Assembly (NCBI GenBank): GCA_044220725.1
Contig: JBGAQN010000032.1
Location: forward strand, 1-26,496
Source: Phosphoribacter sp044220725
GTDB taxonomy: Bacteria > Actinomycetota > Actinomycetes > Actinomycetales > Dermatophilaceae
Length of the DNA stretch: 26,496 nt
Direction: 5' to 3'
The notes beneath the pieces are model-generated. The model did not search any database. It was not told the DNA's origin and saw only the letters and a program-made list of their open reading frames with translations. Position numbers and translations under genes: made by a program. Shown here piece after piece: positions 18,767-26,169 of the stretch; position 1 is the stretch's first letter, and each line of letters opens with the position of its first letter.

Positions 18767-19621
18767 TCAGGTTGCGGAGAGGGCCCCCGCGCCGACAGCG
18801 GCCGCGATCGCTAGACCCAGCACCACGCGATACAACACGAAAGCCGTCAGTTTGTGCCCGGCCACGAACTTCAACAGCCACGCGATCGACGCATAGGCGA
18901 CCCCGAACGCCACGACGACACCCAGCGCCATTTGCCCAAGCCCCAACCCGCCAAGGTCCACCGTCGCCGCCTCGAACAGCCCGGCGGCGGTCAGCGCCGG
19001 GATCGCCAGGAAGAAGGACAACCGGGTCGCCGTCACTCGGTCGATCCCCCGGAACAGCCCCGCCGAGATCGTCGCCCCGGACCGGCTCACCCCTGGCACG
19101 AGCGAGAAGCATTGCACCAGCCCGATGACCAGCCCGTCGCGCATCGTCACACTCGACTCGCCGCGCTCGGCGCCTTCCCGGACCAGCTTGGCGTGCCGGG
19201 TCTCAGCCAGCCACATGACCGCGCTCCACACGATGAGCGCCCCCGCGACGACCCAGAGGCTACGCAGCGGCCCGGCGATCACCTTGCGCAGCGCGAACCC
19301 GACCAGCGCCACCGGGATCGAGCCCACGATGACCGCCCACGCCAGCGAGTAGTCCGGGTGCGCCCGCCCGTCCGGTCGGGTCAGCCCGCCCACCCACGCG
19401 CGGACCAGGCGGACGATGTCCCGCCAGAAGTAGACGAAGGTCGCCGCGATCGCGCCCAGCTGGATGATCGCCGTGTATGCCGTGACCGCCTCGTCCGCGA
19501 CATCCAGCCCGAGGAGCTTCTCCGTCACCGTGAGGTGCCCGGTCGAAGACACCGGCAGGAACTCGGTGAGACCCTCGACGACGCCGAGGATGAGGGACTG
19601 GAGATAGCTGAGGTCTGACAC
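18767..19621 (-). CDS. uppP: undecaprenyl-diphosphatase
   Basis: Removes a phosphate from undecaprenyl diphosphate so that the cell-wall lipid carrier can be reused (BacA/UppP family). The 284-residue protein has about eight membrane segments, the two signature loops GVVEGLTEFLPVSSTGHL near the N-terminus and VPGVSRSGATISAGLF in the middle, and the usual length. GTG 19621 is 6 nt after the stop of the oxidoreductase gene, and TAGGCT lies 8 nt ahead of it within that gene's end, so it may be both co-transcribed and separately transcribed. Position after corA and the histidine phosphatase resembles the M. tuberculosis Rv2136c region. Confidence 0.96.
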   Translation of the reverse strand: MSDLSYLQSLILGVVEGLTEFLPVSSTGHLTVTEKLLGLDVADEAVTAYTAIIQLGAIAATFVYFWRDIVRLVRAWVGGLTRPDGRAHPDYSLAWAVIVGSIPVALVGFALRKVIAGPLRSLWVVAGALIVWSAVMWLAETRHAKLVREGAERGESSVTMRDGLVIGLVQCFSLVPGVSRSGATISAGLFRGIDRVTATRLSFFLAIPALTAAGLFEAATVDLGGLGLGQMALGVVVAFGVAYASIAWLLKFVAGHKLTAFVLYRVVLGLAIAAAVGAGALSAT

Positions 19622-19627
19622 GAGGCG

Positions 19628-20707
19628 TCAGCCTAGACCCGCCTCATCCGCCACCTCGGCCATCGTCCGCACGATGGCGCGCCGGTGCTCCATCGACGGC
19701 CCGTAGGGCGCCACCGACAGCGTGGTCACCCCCGCCTCCACGTATGCCGCCAACCGGTCCCGGATCCGCTCGCGCGGACCGAGCAGGCTGGTCGAGTCGA
19801 GGAACTCCCGGGGAACCGCCGCCGCAGCATCCCGAGCCCGACCGTCGAGGTAGAGGTCCTGGATGAGCTTGGCCTCCTTTTCGAACCCCATCCGGCAGGC
19901 GAGCTGGTTGTAGAAGTTCTTCTCCCGAGAGCCCATGCCCCCGATGTAGAGGGCGGCGTAGCCGGACACCGCGGCATACGCGTAGTCCAGGTCGTCCGTG
20001 ACGACGACGGGGACGGTCGGCACGATGTCGAAACCGGCGAGCGGTGACCCGCCCTGCGAGCCCTTCCCCGCCCGACGCGCGCCGGTCTCGATCGACCCCA
20101 CCAGCTCCCCCGCGAACTCCGGCGCGTAGAAGATCGCCAACCACCCGTCGGCGATCTCCCCGGTGAGCTCGAGGTTCTTAGGCCCGACGGCCGCGAGATA
20201 GACGGGGATCTGGTCCTCGCGCATCGGCCGGACCCCGAGCTTGAGTGCCTTGCCCGGACCGTCGGGCAGCGGGAGGGTGAAGTGGCGACCGTCGTAGGCG
20301 ACGACCTCGCGGCGCAGCGCCATCCGCACAATGTCGACGTATTCGCGAGTCCGGGCCAGCGGCGCGTCGAACCGGACGCCGTGCCAGCCCTCGCTCACCT
20401 GCGGGCCGCTGACGCCGAGCCCCAAGCGGAACCGGCCGCCCGAGAGCGAGTCCAAGGTGGCGGCGGTCATCGCGGTCATCGCCGGCGTCCGCGCGGGGAT
20501 CTGCATGACGGCGGCGCCGAGGTGGATCTGCTCGGTGCGTGCACCGATGAAGGAGAGCACGGTGGGGGCGTCCGAGCCATAGGCCTCGGCCACCCAGACC
20601 ACCGAGTAGCCGAGCCGGTCGGCTTCTTCGGCAAGGGTGACGTTGAACTTGTCGTTTCCCGCGCCCCAATAGCCGAGGTTGAGGCCGAGCCGCATCGAGT
20701 GGGTCAC
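19628..20707 (-). CDS. LLM-class F420-dependent oxidoreductase
   Basis: A 359-residue TIM-barrel enzyme of the luciferase-like family. It shows MRLGLNLGYWGAGND, SVVWVAEAYGSDAPTVLSFI, AVMQIPARTPAMTAMTAATL, RFRLGLGVSGPQVSEGWHG and PVYLAAVGPKNLELTGEIADGW split over the barrel strands; these blocks are typical of the F420-using actinobacterial group (TIGR03559-like). It reduces or oxidises an unknown substrate with F420. GTG 20707 follows TAGCCT by 6 nt, which supports a leaderless start there; ATG 20695, four codons in, is the alternative. It is divergent from the aldo/keto reductase gene and 6 nt ahead of uppP. Confidence 0.92.
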   Translation of the reverse strand: MTHSMRLGLNLGYWGAGNDKFNVTLAEEADRLGYSVVWVAEAYGSDAPTVLSFIGARTEQIHLGAAVMQIPARTPAMTAMTAATLDSLSGGRFRLGLGVSGPQVSEGWHGVRFDAPLARTREYVDIVRMALRREVVAYDGRHFTLPLPDGPGKALKLGVRPMREDQIPVYLAAVGPKNLELTGEIADGWLAIFYAPEFAGELVGSIETGARRAGKGSQGGSPLAGFDIVPTVPVVVTDDLDYAYAAVSGYAALYIGGMGSREKNFYNQLACRMGFEKEAKLIQDLYLDGRARDAAAAVPREFLDSTSLLGPRERIRDRLAAYVEAGVTTLSVAPYGPSMEHRRAIVRTMAEVADEAGLG

Positions 20708-20713
20708 GCCGTC

Positions 20714-20763
20714 AGGCTAGCGGCGCGGCTGACCCGGGGTGTCCAGGGTCCGGCGGATAGGTT
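20714..20763. promoter_or_regulatory. back-to-back predicted -10 boxes between two oxidoreductase genes
   Basis: The 63-nt gap has TAGCCT on the minus strand (20714-20719), 6 nt before GTG 20707, and TAGGTT on the plus strand (20758-20763), 7 nt before ATG 20771. Both genes would be leaderless, and the two promoters overlap. Confidence 0.45.
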
Positions 20764-20770
20764 GGACCCC

Positions 20771-21712
20771 ATGCTTTCGCGACACCTGGGCCGCAGCGGG
20801 CTGACCGTCTCGCGCCTGGGCCTGGGCACCCTCACGTGGGGCCTGGAGGTCGACGAGGAGGGCGCCCGCGACCAGGTGTCCGCCTTCACCGCTGCCGGTG
20901 GGACGCTCATCGACACGGCCCGCGGTTACGGCGAAGGGGCGGCCGAGACGATCCTCGGACGTCTGCTGACGGGCGGCGTTGTCGCCCGTGACGAGGTCGT
21001 CATCGTGTCCAAGGCAGGTATCCGCCGAGGGCCGGACGGCCGCGTCGTCGACGTCTCACGCCGCGCGCTGCTGCGCGACCTCGACGAGTCGCTGGCTCGC
21101 TTGGGCACCGATCACCTGGACGTGTGGCTGGCCCACACGTGGAGCGACGACGTCCCCCTCGCGGAGACGCTCGGAGCCTTGGAGTATGCCGTGTCGTCCG
21201 GTCGCGCTCGCTATGTCGGGGTCTCGAACTACTCCGGGTGGCAGACCGCGCGGGCCTTCTCCGTGCTGGAGGCCGCCCGGATCCCGTTGGTGGCCAACGA
21301 GATCGAGCACTCGCTTCTGCATCGGGACGCCGAGCATGAGGTGCTCCCAGCAGCGCAGGCCCTAGGTTTCGGGGTGTTGTCCTGGGCCCCGCTGGGACGG
21401 GGCATCCTCACCGGGAAGTACCGCGGCGGCATACCGCCGCAGTCCCGGGCCGCCTCGCGAGTGTTCCCGCGGTTCCTCGACCGTTACCTCGACGAGCGGG
21501 CGGTCGCGATTACCGAGGCCGTCGTGACCGCAGCCCGCGGGCTGGACGTGCCGCCCGCGCAGGTCGCACTGACCTGGGCGCGGGACACCCCGGGGGTCTC
21601 GTCGGTCATCGTCGGCGCGCGCACCGTCACGCAGTTGCAGGCGGCGTTGGGCAGCGAGTCACTGGACCTGCCCGGGCCGGTCCGCGACGCCCTCGACGAC
21701 GTGTCCGCCTGA
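20771..21712 (+). CDS. aldo/keto reductase
   Basis: A 313-residue NADPH-dependent (beta/alpha)8-barrel oxidoreductase. The catalytic tetrad is visible: Asp and Tyr in LIDTARGYGEGAAE, Lys in VIVSKAG, and His in VWLAHTW. Cofactor-binding elements are GVSNYSGWQTA, VLSWAPLGRGILTGKY and the closing SSVIVGARTVTQL. The upstream frame is open, but MLSRHLGRSGLTVSRLGLGT is the family N-terminus and follows TAGGTT by 7 nt. It resembles the group that reduces carbonyls of unknown physiological identity. It is convergent with the acidic-tailed gene. Confidence 0.94.
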   Translation: MLSRHLGRSGLTVSRLGLGTLTWGLEVDEEGARDQVSAFTAAGGTLIDTARGYGEGAAETILGRLLTGGVVARDEVVIVSKAGIRRGPDGRVVDVSRRALLRDLDESLARLGTDHLDVWLAHTWSDDVPLAETLGALEYAVSSGRARYVGVSNYSGWQTARAFSVLEAARIPLVANEIEHSLLHRDAEHEVLPAAQALGFGVLSWAPLGRGILTGKYRGGIPPQSRAASRVFPRFLDRYLDERAVAITEAVVTAARGLDVPPAQVALTWARDTPGVSSVIVGARTVTQLQAALGSESLDLPGPVRDALDDVSA

Positions 21713-21756
21713 CCGACTCCCTGGCCGCCGGTCAGCTGGCGTTGGTGGCCCAGCCG

Positions 21757-22131
21757 TCAGGCGCGGTCGTCTTCGTCATCATCGTCGTCATCATCGTCGT
21801 CTTCGTCATCCTCATCGAAGTCGACAGCCTCGTCGTCCAGCCCGGCATAGACGGCCGACTCCGCGTCGACCGCGGTGCGGGGGTCGACCTCGTCGTCATC
21901 GTCGTAGTCGTCGTCATCCTCGTCGTCCATGTCGCCATAGACCGCCAACGGGGTGGCGACCTCGGTGGCTGCGAAAAGGGTCTCGTCGTAGTTGTCGAAT
22001 GCCTCGGCCAGCGCTTCGGCCGCGCCGATGACCGCAGGGTCGTCCGGGTCGCGGCGAGTGGTGGCGACCTCCAGGTGGCGCTCCAGCGCAGAAACAAGCA
22101 GGGCGAGTGCGGCACGCGGGTCGGCGGTCAT
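21757..22131 (-). CDS. small helical protein with a long acidic tail (annotated 'primosomal protein' in some actinobacteria)
   Basis: 124 residues. The first 70 are helical (ALALLVSALERHLEVATTRR, then GAAEALAEAFDNYDETLFAATEV). The rest is almost all Asp and Glu, with runs such as DDEDDDDYDDDDE and DEDDEDDDDDDDDDEDD, written by GAC/GAT/GAG repeats at about 21766-21935. Similar proteins in actinobacteria carry the name 'primosomal protein', but I know of no experimental support. No enzyme motif is visible. The acidic tail could mimic DNA or bind basic proteins; that is inference. ATG 22131 follows TACCGT by 6 nt. Confidence 0.8.
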   Translation of the reverse strand: MTADPRAALALLVSALERHLEVATTRRDPDDPAVIGAAEALAEAFDNYDETLFAATEVATPLAVYGDMDDEDDDDYDDDDEVDPRTAVDAESAVYAGLDDEAVDFDEDDEDDDDDDDDDEDDRA

Positions 22132-22137
22132 GCTCTG

Positions 22138-22143
22138 ACGGTA
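22138..22143 (-). promoter_or_regulatory. predicted -10 box for the acidic-tailed protein gene
   Basis: The minus strand reads TACCGT, 6 nt before ATG 22131, in the 54-nt gap after the M20 peptidase gene. Confidence 0.4.
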
Positions 22144-22185
22144 GCGGGTCAGCGTAACGATTCGGCCACCGAGGCGTGACCGGCC

Positions 22186-23535
22186 TCAGGCCAGGTCCAG
22201 GAACCGGCGCAGCACCCGGGCACCGAAGCGCAGCGACTCGACGGGCACGCGCTCGTCGATCCCGTGGAACATCGACACGAAGTCCAGCTCCGGCGGCAGC
22301 CGCAGCGGCGCGAAGCCGTAGCCGGTGATCCCCAACCGGGACAGGGCCTTGTTGTCGGTCCCTCCGGACAGGCAGTAGGGCAGGACATGAGCGTCTGGGT
22401 CTTCGGCGCGCAGTGCCAGCTTCATCGCCTCGACGAGTGAGCCGGTGAACGGCGCGTCCAGGGCCGTGTCCCGGTGCATCACTTCGACCTCGACGTGTTC
22501 CCCCGCCAGCTCGCGGATCGTCGCCATGAGCGACTCCTCGTGCCCGGGGAGGAACCGGCAATCGAGCGCGGCCGTCGCGGTCTGCGGGATGACGTTGTGC
22601 TTGTAGCCACTGGTGAGCATCGTCGGCTGGGCCGTGTCACGCAGGGTACCGAGGACGAATCCCTGTGCGCCCCCGAGGGTTCGCAGCAGGTCGGCGGGGA
22701 GCACGGAGGGGTCGTGGGCGGCATACGGAATGCCGGTGAGTTCCGACAGGCCATCCAGGAGCCCGCGGACTGAGGCGACGTATTCGCGGGGCCAGACGTG
22801 CGCGTCGATCCGCGCGAGCGCTTGGGCCAGGCGCACAACGGCGTTGGCGTCGTTGGGAACCGACCCGTGGCCCGCGCGCCCGTGGGCGTGTAGCCGCAGC
22901 CAGGCGATCCCCTTCTCGGCCGTCTGCAGGAGGTAGGCGCGGGTGGGCGCTCCCGTATGCCGTGCCGGCACAGTCACACTGAAGCCGCCGACCTCGCTGA
23001 TCGCCTCGCTCGCCCCCTCGAACCAGTCGGGGTGATGGGTGGTGACCCAATGGCTGCCGTAGACCCCGCCGGCCTCCTCGTCGGCGAAGAAGACGAACGT
23101 CGTCGTCCGGGCGGGCTTGGCTCCGGTGCGGGCCAGGTCGCGGACCGACGCGAGGATCATCGCGTCCATGTCCTTCATGTCGACCGCGCCGCGACCCCAG
23201 AGGCATCCGTCGCGCTCTTCGGCGCCGAACGGGTCGACCTGCCAGTCGGCCGCGTTGGCCGGGACGACGTCGGTGTGACCGTGGACGACCAGGCCCGGAA
23301 GGGTCGGATCGGCACCCTCGATGCGCACCATGACGCTCGCGCGGCCCGGACTGCTCTCGACGAGGACGGGGTCCACGCCCACCTCGTGTAGTTGCTCCAT
23401 GACCCATTCGGCGGCGGCCCGCTCCCCCGGCCCGTGGTTGTCGCCGGCGTTGACCGACGGGATACGGATGAGCTCGGCACACAGCCGGGTCACCTCGTCC
23501 TCGGGCCGTATGCCGCTCGCCTCGCTGCTCGTCAT
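22186..23535 (-). CDS. M20-family metallopeptidase (dipeptidase-like)
   Basis: A 449-residue M20/M25/M40 zinc peptidase. The di-zinc site is spread over VVHGHTDVVP (H and the catalytic D), GRGAVDMKDMDA (bridging D), FFADEEAGG (catalytic E and ligand E) and the late CLSGGTDNKA and SMFHGIDERV (last His). The dimerisation lid sits between WLRLHAHGRAGHGS and LDCRFLPGHEE. It cleaves a small peptide or acyl-amino acid; which one cannot be read here. It is like M. tuberculosis Rv2141c. ATG 23535 follows TACGGT by 5 nt. The next gene on the plus strand is a broken higB. Confidence 0.94.
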   Translation of the reverse strand: MTSSEASGIRPEDEVTRLCAELIRIPSVNAGDNHGPGERAAAEWVMEQLHEVGVDPVLVESSPGRASVMVRIEGADPTLPGLVVHGHTDVVPANAADWQVDPFGAEERDGCLWGRGAVDMKDMDAMILASVRDLARTGAKPARTTTFVFFADEEAGGVYGSHWVTTHHPDWFEGASEAISEVGGFSVTVPARHTGAPTRAYLLQTAEKGIAWLRLHAHGRAGHGSVPNDANAVVRLAQALARIDAHVWPREYVASVRGLLDGLSELTGIPYAAHDPSVLPADLLRTLGGAQGFVLGTLRDTAQPTMLTSGYKHNVIPQTATAALDCRFLPGHEESLMATIRELAGEHVEVEVMHRDTALDAPFTGSLVEAMKLALRAEDPDAHVLPYCLSGGTDNKALSRLGITGYGFAPLRLPPELDFVSMFHGIDERVPVESLRFGARVLRRFLDLA

Positions 23536-23540
23536 GCCTC

Positions 23541-23546
23541 ACCGTA
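23541..23546 (-). promoter_or_regulatory. predicted -10 box for the M20 peptidase gene
   Basis: The minus strand reads TACGGT, 5 nt before ATG 23535. It marks the inner edge of the toxin-antitoxin block. Confidence 0.4.
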
Positions 23547-23591
23547 ACGCGGTGGGCGCAGATCCAGCACGGGTTGGGCAAGCAGACGTAG

Positions 23592-23744
23592 CGCTACGAC
23601 TTGGCCATCCCCTCGTTCCGCACTCATCCGCTCAAAGGCGACCTGGCTGGGCATTGGTCCATCTGGGTGAACGGCAACTGGCGGGTGACGTTTCGTTTCG
23701 TCGAGACCGATGTCGAGCTGGTCGGCTATCGGGACTACCACTGA
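23592..23744 (+). pseudogene. higB: C-terminal remnant of a HigB toxin gene
   Basis: After an in-frame TAG (23589-23591) the frame reads RYDLAIPSFRTHPLKGDLAG and then HWSIWVNGNWRVTFRF, ending GYRDYH before TGA. This is the last half of HigB/RelE-type mRNA interferases, whose usual length is 90-100 residues. The first half (start codon and N-terminal helices) is absent; the M20 promoter lies only about 45 nt upstream, so there is no room for it. The toxin should be dead unless a weak internal start such as the TTG at 23601 is used. higA follows 15 nt downstream and is intact. Confidence 0.8.
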
Positions 23745-23746
23745 TC

Positions 23747-23754
23747 AGGAGGTG
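23747..23754 (+). promoter_or_regulatory. strong ribosome binding site of higA
   Basis: AGGAGGTG, 5 nt before ATG 23760, is the strongest Shine-Dalgarno match I noticed in the window. Confidence 0.7.
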
Positions 23755-23759
23755 AAGAG

Positions 23760-24047
23760 ATGGCGATGAAGACGCCGGTGCACCCCGGCGAGATCTTGCG
23801 TGAAGATGTCTTGGCCGATCTCGGGCTCGGGGTCGGTGACGCGGCTGCCCGCTGGGGCATCTCTCGGGTCTCGCTGAGCCGGGTCCTGCACGGACACGCC
23901 CGGATCAGCCCCAACCTCGCCGTCCGTCTGGAGCAGGCGGGAGCCGGGACGGCACGGGCGTGGCTGGCTATGCAGACCGCTCACGACCTTGCGCTGGAGC
24001 GCGCTTCCGGAACTCCGAAAGTGCGGTCCCTGCACGACGTGGCATGA
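23760..24047 (+). CDS. higA: HigA-family antitoxin (XRE HTH)
   Basis: A 95-residue protein of the HigA/VapI group: TPVHPGEILREDVLADLGLG at the start, the helix-turn-helix around DAAARWGISRVSLSRVLHGHARIS, then NLAVRLEQAGAGTARAWLAMQ, all typical. It would bind the higBA operator and neutralise HigB. Here its toxin is truncated, so it is a solitary antitoxin that may still act as a repressor. It is convergent with hipA (82 nt between stops), with no clear terminator. Confidence 0.92.
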   Translation: MAMKTPVHPGEILREDVLADLGLGVGDAAARWGISRVSLSRVLHGHARISPNLAVRLEQAGAGTARAWLAMQTAHDLALERASGTPKVRSLHDVA

Positions 24048-24129
24048 CGACCTCCGGCTGCGTAGCTCCTGACGGGTCGGTCGGCCAGCGCGATCGAGTG
24101 GCCTCCGGACCTTCACGTGCCCTAGCGAC

Positions 24130-25374
24130 TCACTTGCCGACTAGGTGCTCCAGCGCCTGTCGTTGGCTGGTCATGGCGTCCGCGAAGATGGCGATCTCCC
24201 TTGGTGGTATGCCGTTGGCCTCGGCGGCGCCCCGCCATCGCCCGACTGCGGAGGCGACTCGCCGGATGATAGGCAGGGCCTGGGTCCGGCTCACGCGGCA
24301 TACCGATGCGAAGGCGACGAGCGCTTCGGCTTCCTCGTCGGCGGCTGCGGCACCGAGGATGCTTGTCATGCGTCCTTGACCCAGGTCCGGGTTGGGGTTC
24401 ACGTCGAACATGGGGCTGAGCACCCATCCGCCTCGCTGGTGCAGGAACCCGTGATTGCGCAGATGGTCGTCCGTGTTGTGCACCGCCACGTTGAACACGA
24501 CCCGGCTGAAGAGCTCGCGCAAGTCGTCAGGCACCGCTGCACCGGACTCGGGAAGGACCTCGGCAATGTCGCCGTAGTCCCTCTCGTCGCCGTCGCGAGA
24601 GCCAATCATCGTCATGGCGCTGATGTAGCCGAGGCGATCACCATTGGCATGGCGATCGAACCGCTCCAGCAACAGAACGCTGCGCGGACCGACCTTGGTC
24701 AGGCGGTTGGCCGGGACGCCAAGCCCCGCGGAGTGCGCCAGGTCGAGCATCGTCTTCTCCCACGCCATGACGTCCCACTCGTCGTGCGCATGCGGGAACT
24801 TGGCGATGAGTAGGCGGCCGTTGTGGTCGCGGACCGACGCCTTCGGGCGTGCCCCACCGAGCGACCCCGAACCCGCGTCCAGCAACGCCTTGACGGCGGC
24901 GAGATCGTCGCCGTGGGATCGGTCTGCCACCGCATCGGCGGATGCAAGCAGGTGCGGCAGCGACACCAGCGGAGGCACGCCATCATGCGGGTCGAGGAAG
25001 GGGCCGTCTCCCATCGTGAACCGCAGGTTGCCCTGTCGGCTCACGTCGCTGACACCGATGAGGTAGTCGGCGTCCGTGAGCCCCGGCAGGCGCTGCGCCA
25101 AGTCTCGTTCGGCTGCCCGGCGTCTGCGGTCGATGAGGTTGCGTCCCCACCGATCCGGGGCGCCGTCGGCGAACGACCCGGGCAGGCCCTCGACGTAGTG
25201 CTGCCCCGAGTGCCGAGGTAGGCCCGGCTCCAGGTCGTACCCGGCAGGGTTGCTCAGGTATGCCGCGTCGTAGGTGAACGTGGTGCTCACCCGTCCGCGC
25301 CGCACGCTGACATAGGCCGTGCCCGCCGAGAGAGCTCGACCTGCGATGTCGACGTGGATCCGTAACTCGGTCAA
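24130..25374 (-). CDS. hipA: HipA-family serine/threonine kinase toxin
   Basis: A 414-residue toxin that in E. coli phosphorylates glutamyl-tRNA synthetase and causes dormancy. The N-terminal subdomain has GSFADGAPDRWGRNLIDRR (about 66-84). The kinase core has the glycine-rich phosphate loop GSGSLGGARPK (168-178), LLIAKFP with the ATP-binding lysine (about 192), the catalytic loop HNTDDHLRNHGF (299-310) and metal-binding MFDVNPNPD. All catalytic residues are present and the length is that of an unsplit HipA. The start is TTG 25374, overlapping the hipB stop by 4 nt, which implies coupled translation. It carries three GTATGCCG octamers like the chromosomal genes around it. Confidence 0.94.
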   Translation of the reverse strand: MTELRIHVDIAGRALSAGTAYVSVRRGRVSTTFTYDAAYLSNPAGYDLEPGLPRHSGQHYVEGLPGSFADGAPDRWGRNLIDRRRRAAERDLAQRLPGLTDADYLIGVSDVSRQGNLRFTMGDGPFLDPHDGVPPLVSLPHLLASADAVADRSHGDDLAAVKALLDAGSGSLGGARPKASVRDHNGRLLIAKFPHAHDEWDVMAWEKTMLDLAHSAGLGVPANRLTKVGPRSVLLLERFDRHANGDRLGYISAMTMIGSRDGDERDYGDIAEVLPESGAAVPDDLRELFSRVVFNVAVHNTDDHLRNHGFLHQRGGWVLSPMFDVNPNPDLGQGRMTSILGAAAADEEAEALVAFASVCRVSRTQALPIIRRVASAVGRWRGAAEANGIPPREIAIFADAMTSQRQALEHLVGK

Positions 25375-25706
25375 TGGCGCACCCGCTTGGGAAGCGCAGA
25401 AGCGGCACGAGCCCGACCGAGGTCCGTCTGGTAGGGGTCGAGGGCTTCGACGACGCGATCCAAGGCGCCCAGAGCCCGAGCCACCCCGAGGACGGTGCCT
25501 AGGGACACGCCGGGGTCGCCGTGCTCCAGGCGGCGCAAGGTGTCTCGGGAGATGTCGGCACGCTCGGCGACCTGGACAGCGGTGAGGTTCTGCATCCGCC
25601 GCCAGTCGGCGAGATGGGAGCCGATCTCGCTGGCCGCCCGTGCCACCCGGACCGGCGTCTGCTTGGGTGGCCCGACAGGGTCACTTCTCCCGTTTATGCT
25701 AGGCAT
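25371..25706 (-). CDS. hipB: HipB-family HTH antitoxin
   Basis: A 111-residue XRE-family repressor. After a 30-residue N-terminal arm comes the helix-turn-helix NLTAVQVAERADISRDTLRRLEHG, then VSLGTVLGVARALGALDRVVEALD and a basic C-terminal tail that could contact HipA. An ATG at 25715 is in frame, but it overlaps the predicted -10 box TACTAT; ATG 25706 lies 7 nt after that box, so I place the start there. It precedes hipA in the same operon. A 19-base palindrome just upstream is the likely operator. Confidence 0.88.
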   Translation of the reverse strand: MPSINGRSDPVGPPKQTPVRVARAASEIGSHLADWRRMQNLTAVQVAERADISRDTLRRLEHGDPGVSLGTVLGVARALGALDRVVEALDPYQTDLGRARAASALPKRVRH

Positions 25707-25713
25707 ACCAGTC

Positions 25714-25741
25714 ATAGTAGTTTTGTACGACTGATGTACAA
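25714..25741 (-). promoter_or_regulatory. predicted hipBA promoter and operator
   Basis: On the minus strand: TTGTAC (-35, 25736-25741), 16 nt, TACTAT (-10, 25714-25719). A perfect inverted repeat TTGTAC-7 nt-GTACAA covers 25723-25741, over the -35 box and half of the spacer. HipB bound there should block RNA polymerase. Confidence 0.6.
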
Positions 25742-25851
25742 GGCATTACTGCCGCGTGGCTTGACGTCGACGCGGTGCACCTTGCAGCCCAGCGGGCACA
25801 CAGGTCCGCCAACCCACGCTCGGCCCGCCGCCTGCGCCAAACCCCAAGAAG

Positions 25852-25889
25852 GGCAACAGCCCGAACCCTGAGGGGTTCGGGCTGTTGCC
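25852..25889 (-). terminator. terminator of the tRNA-Leu gene
   Basis: A perfect 17-bp stem (arm GGCAACAGCCCGAACCC) with a 4-nt loop, 24 nt past the 3' end of the tRNA. The minus strand continues CTTCTT, a weak pyrimidine run. A smaller hairpin GATGTC-CTAA-GACATC lies between it and the tRNA (25890-25905). Confidence 0.8.
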
Positions 25890-25913
25890 GATGTCCTAAG
25901 ACATCACATGCGT

Positions 25914-25996
25914 GTCCGGAGGGGGACTTGAACCCCCACGCCCGTTAAGGGCACTAGCACCTCAAGCTAGCGCGTCTGCCATTCCGCCACCCGGAC
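25914..25996 (-). tRNA. tRNA-Leu (anticodon GAG)
   Basis: An 83-nt class II tRNA. The acceptor strands GTCCGGG and TCCGGAC pair with one G-U; the D arm begins TGGCGGAATGG; the anticodon stem CTAGC/GCTAG encloses TTGAGGT, giving GAG for CUC (and CUU) codons. A long variable arm (around CCCTTAACGGG) is as expected for leucine, and the T-loop is GTTCAAG. CCA is not encoded (ACA follows). TAACGT at 26040-26045 (minus strand) could be its -10 box. A toxin-antitoxin block lies directly downstream. Confidence 0.95.
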
Positions 25997-26169
25997 GGGT
26001 GTGCTGAGCATCCCCGCCGGGGGTGCCTCGCGACCGGCAACGTTAGCACGCGGGCGCGGCATACCCCGAATCGGATCCGGACCACAGCGGCACTGGCCGC
26101 TGGCCCCGACCATCGGGGCATCGGCGACCCGCGGGAGTCGCGCGGCCACCCCCTCGAAAGGTCTGGGCG

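Noticed and set aside
21742..22179. Apparent small membrane protein with Val/Ile runs on the plus strand
   Set aside because: The runs are the complement of the Asp codons in the acidic-tail gene. There is no start signal.
24130..25706. hipBA as part of a recognisable prophage or integrative element
   Set aside because: No integrase, transposase or phage gene and no duplicated tRNA end are visible in the window.
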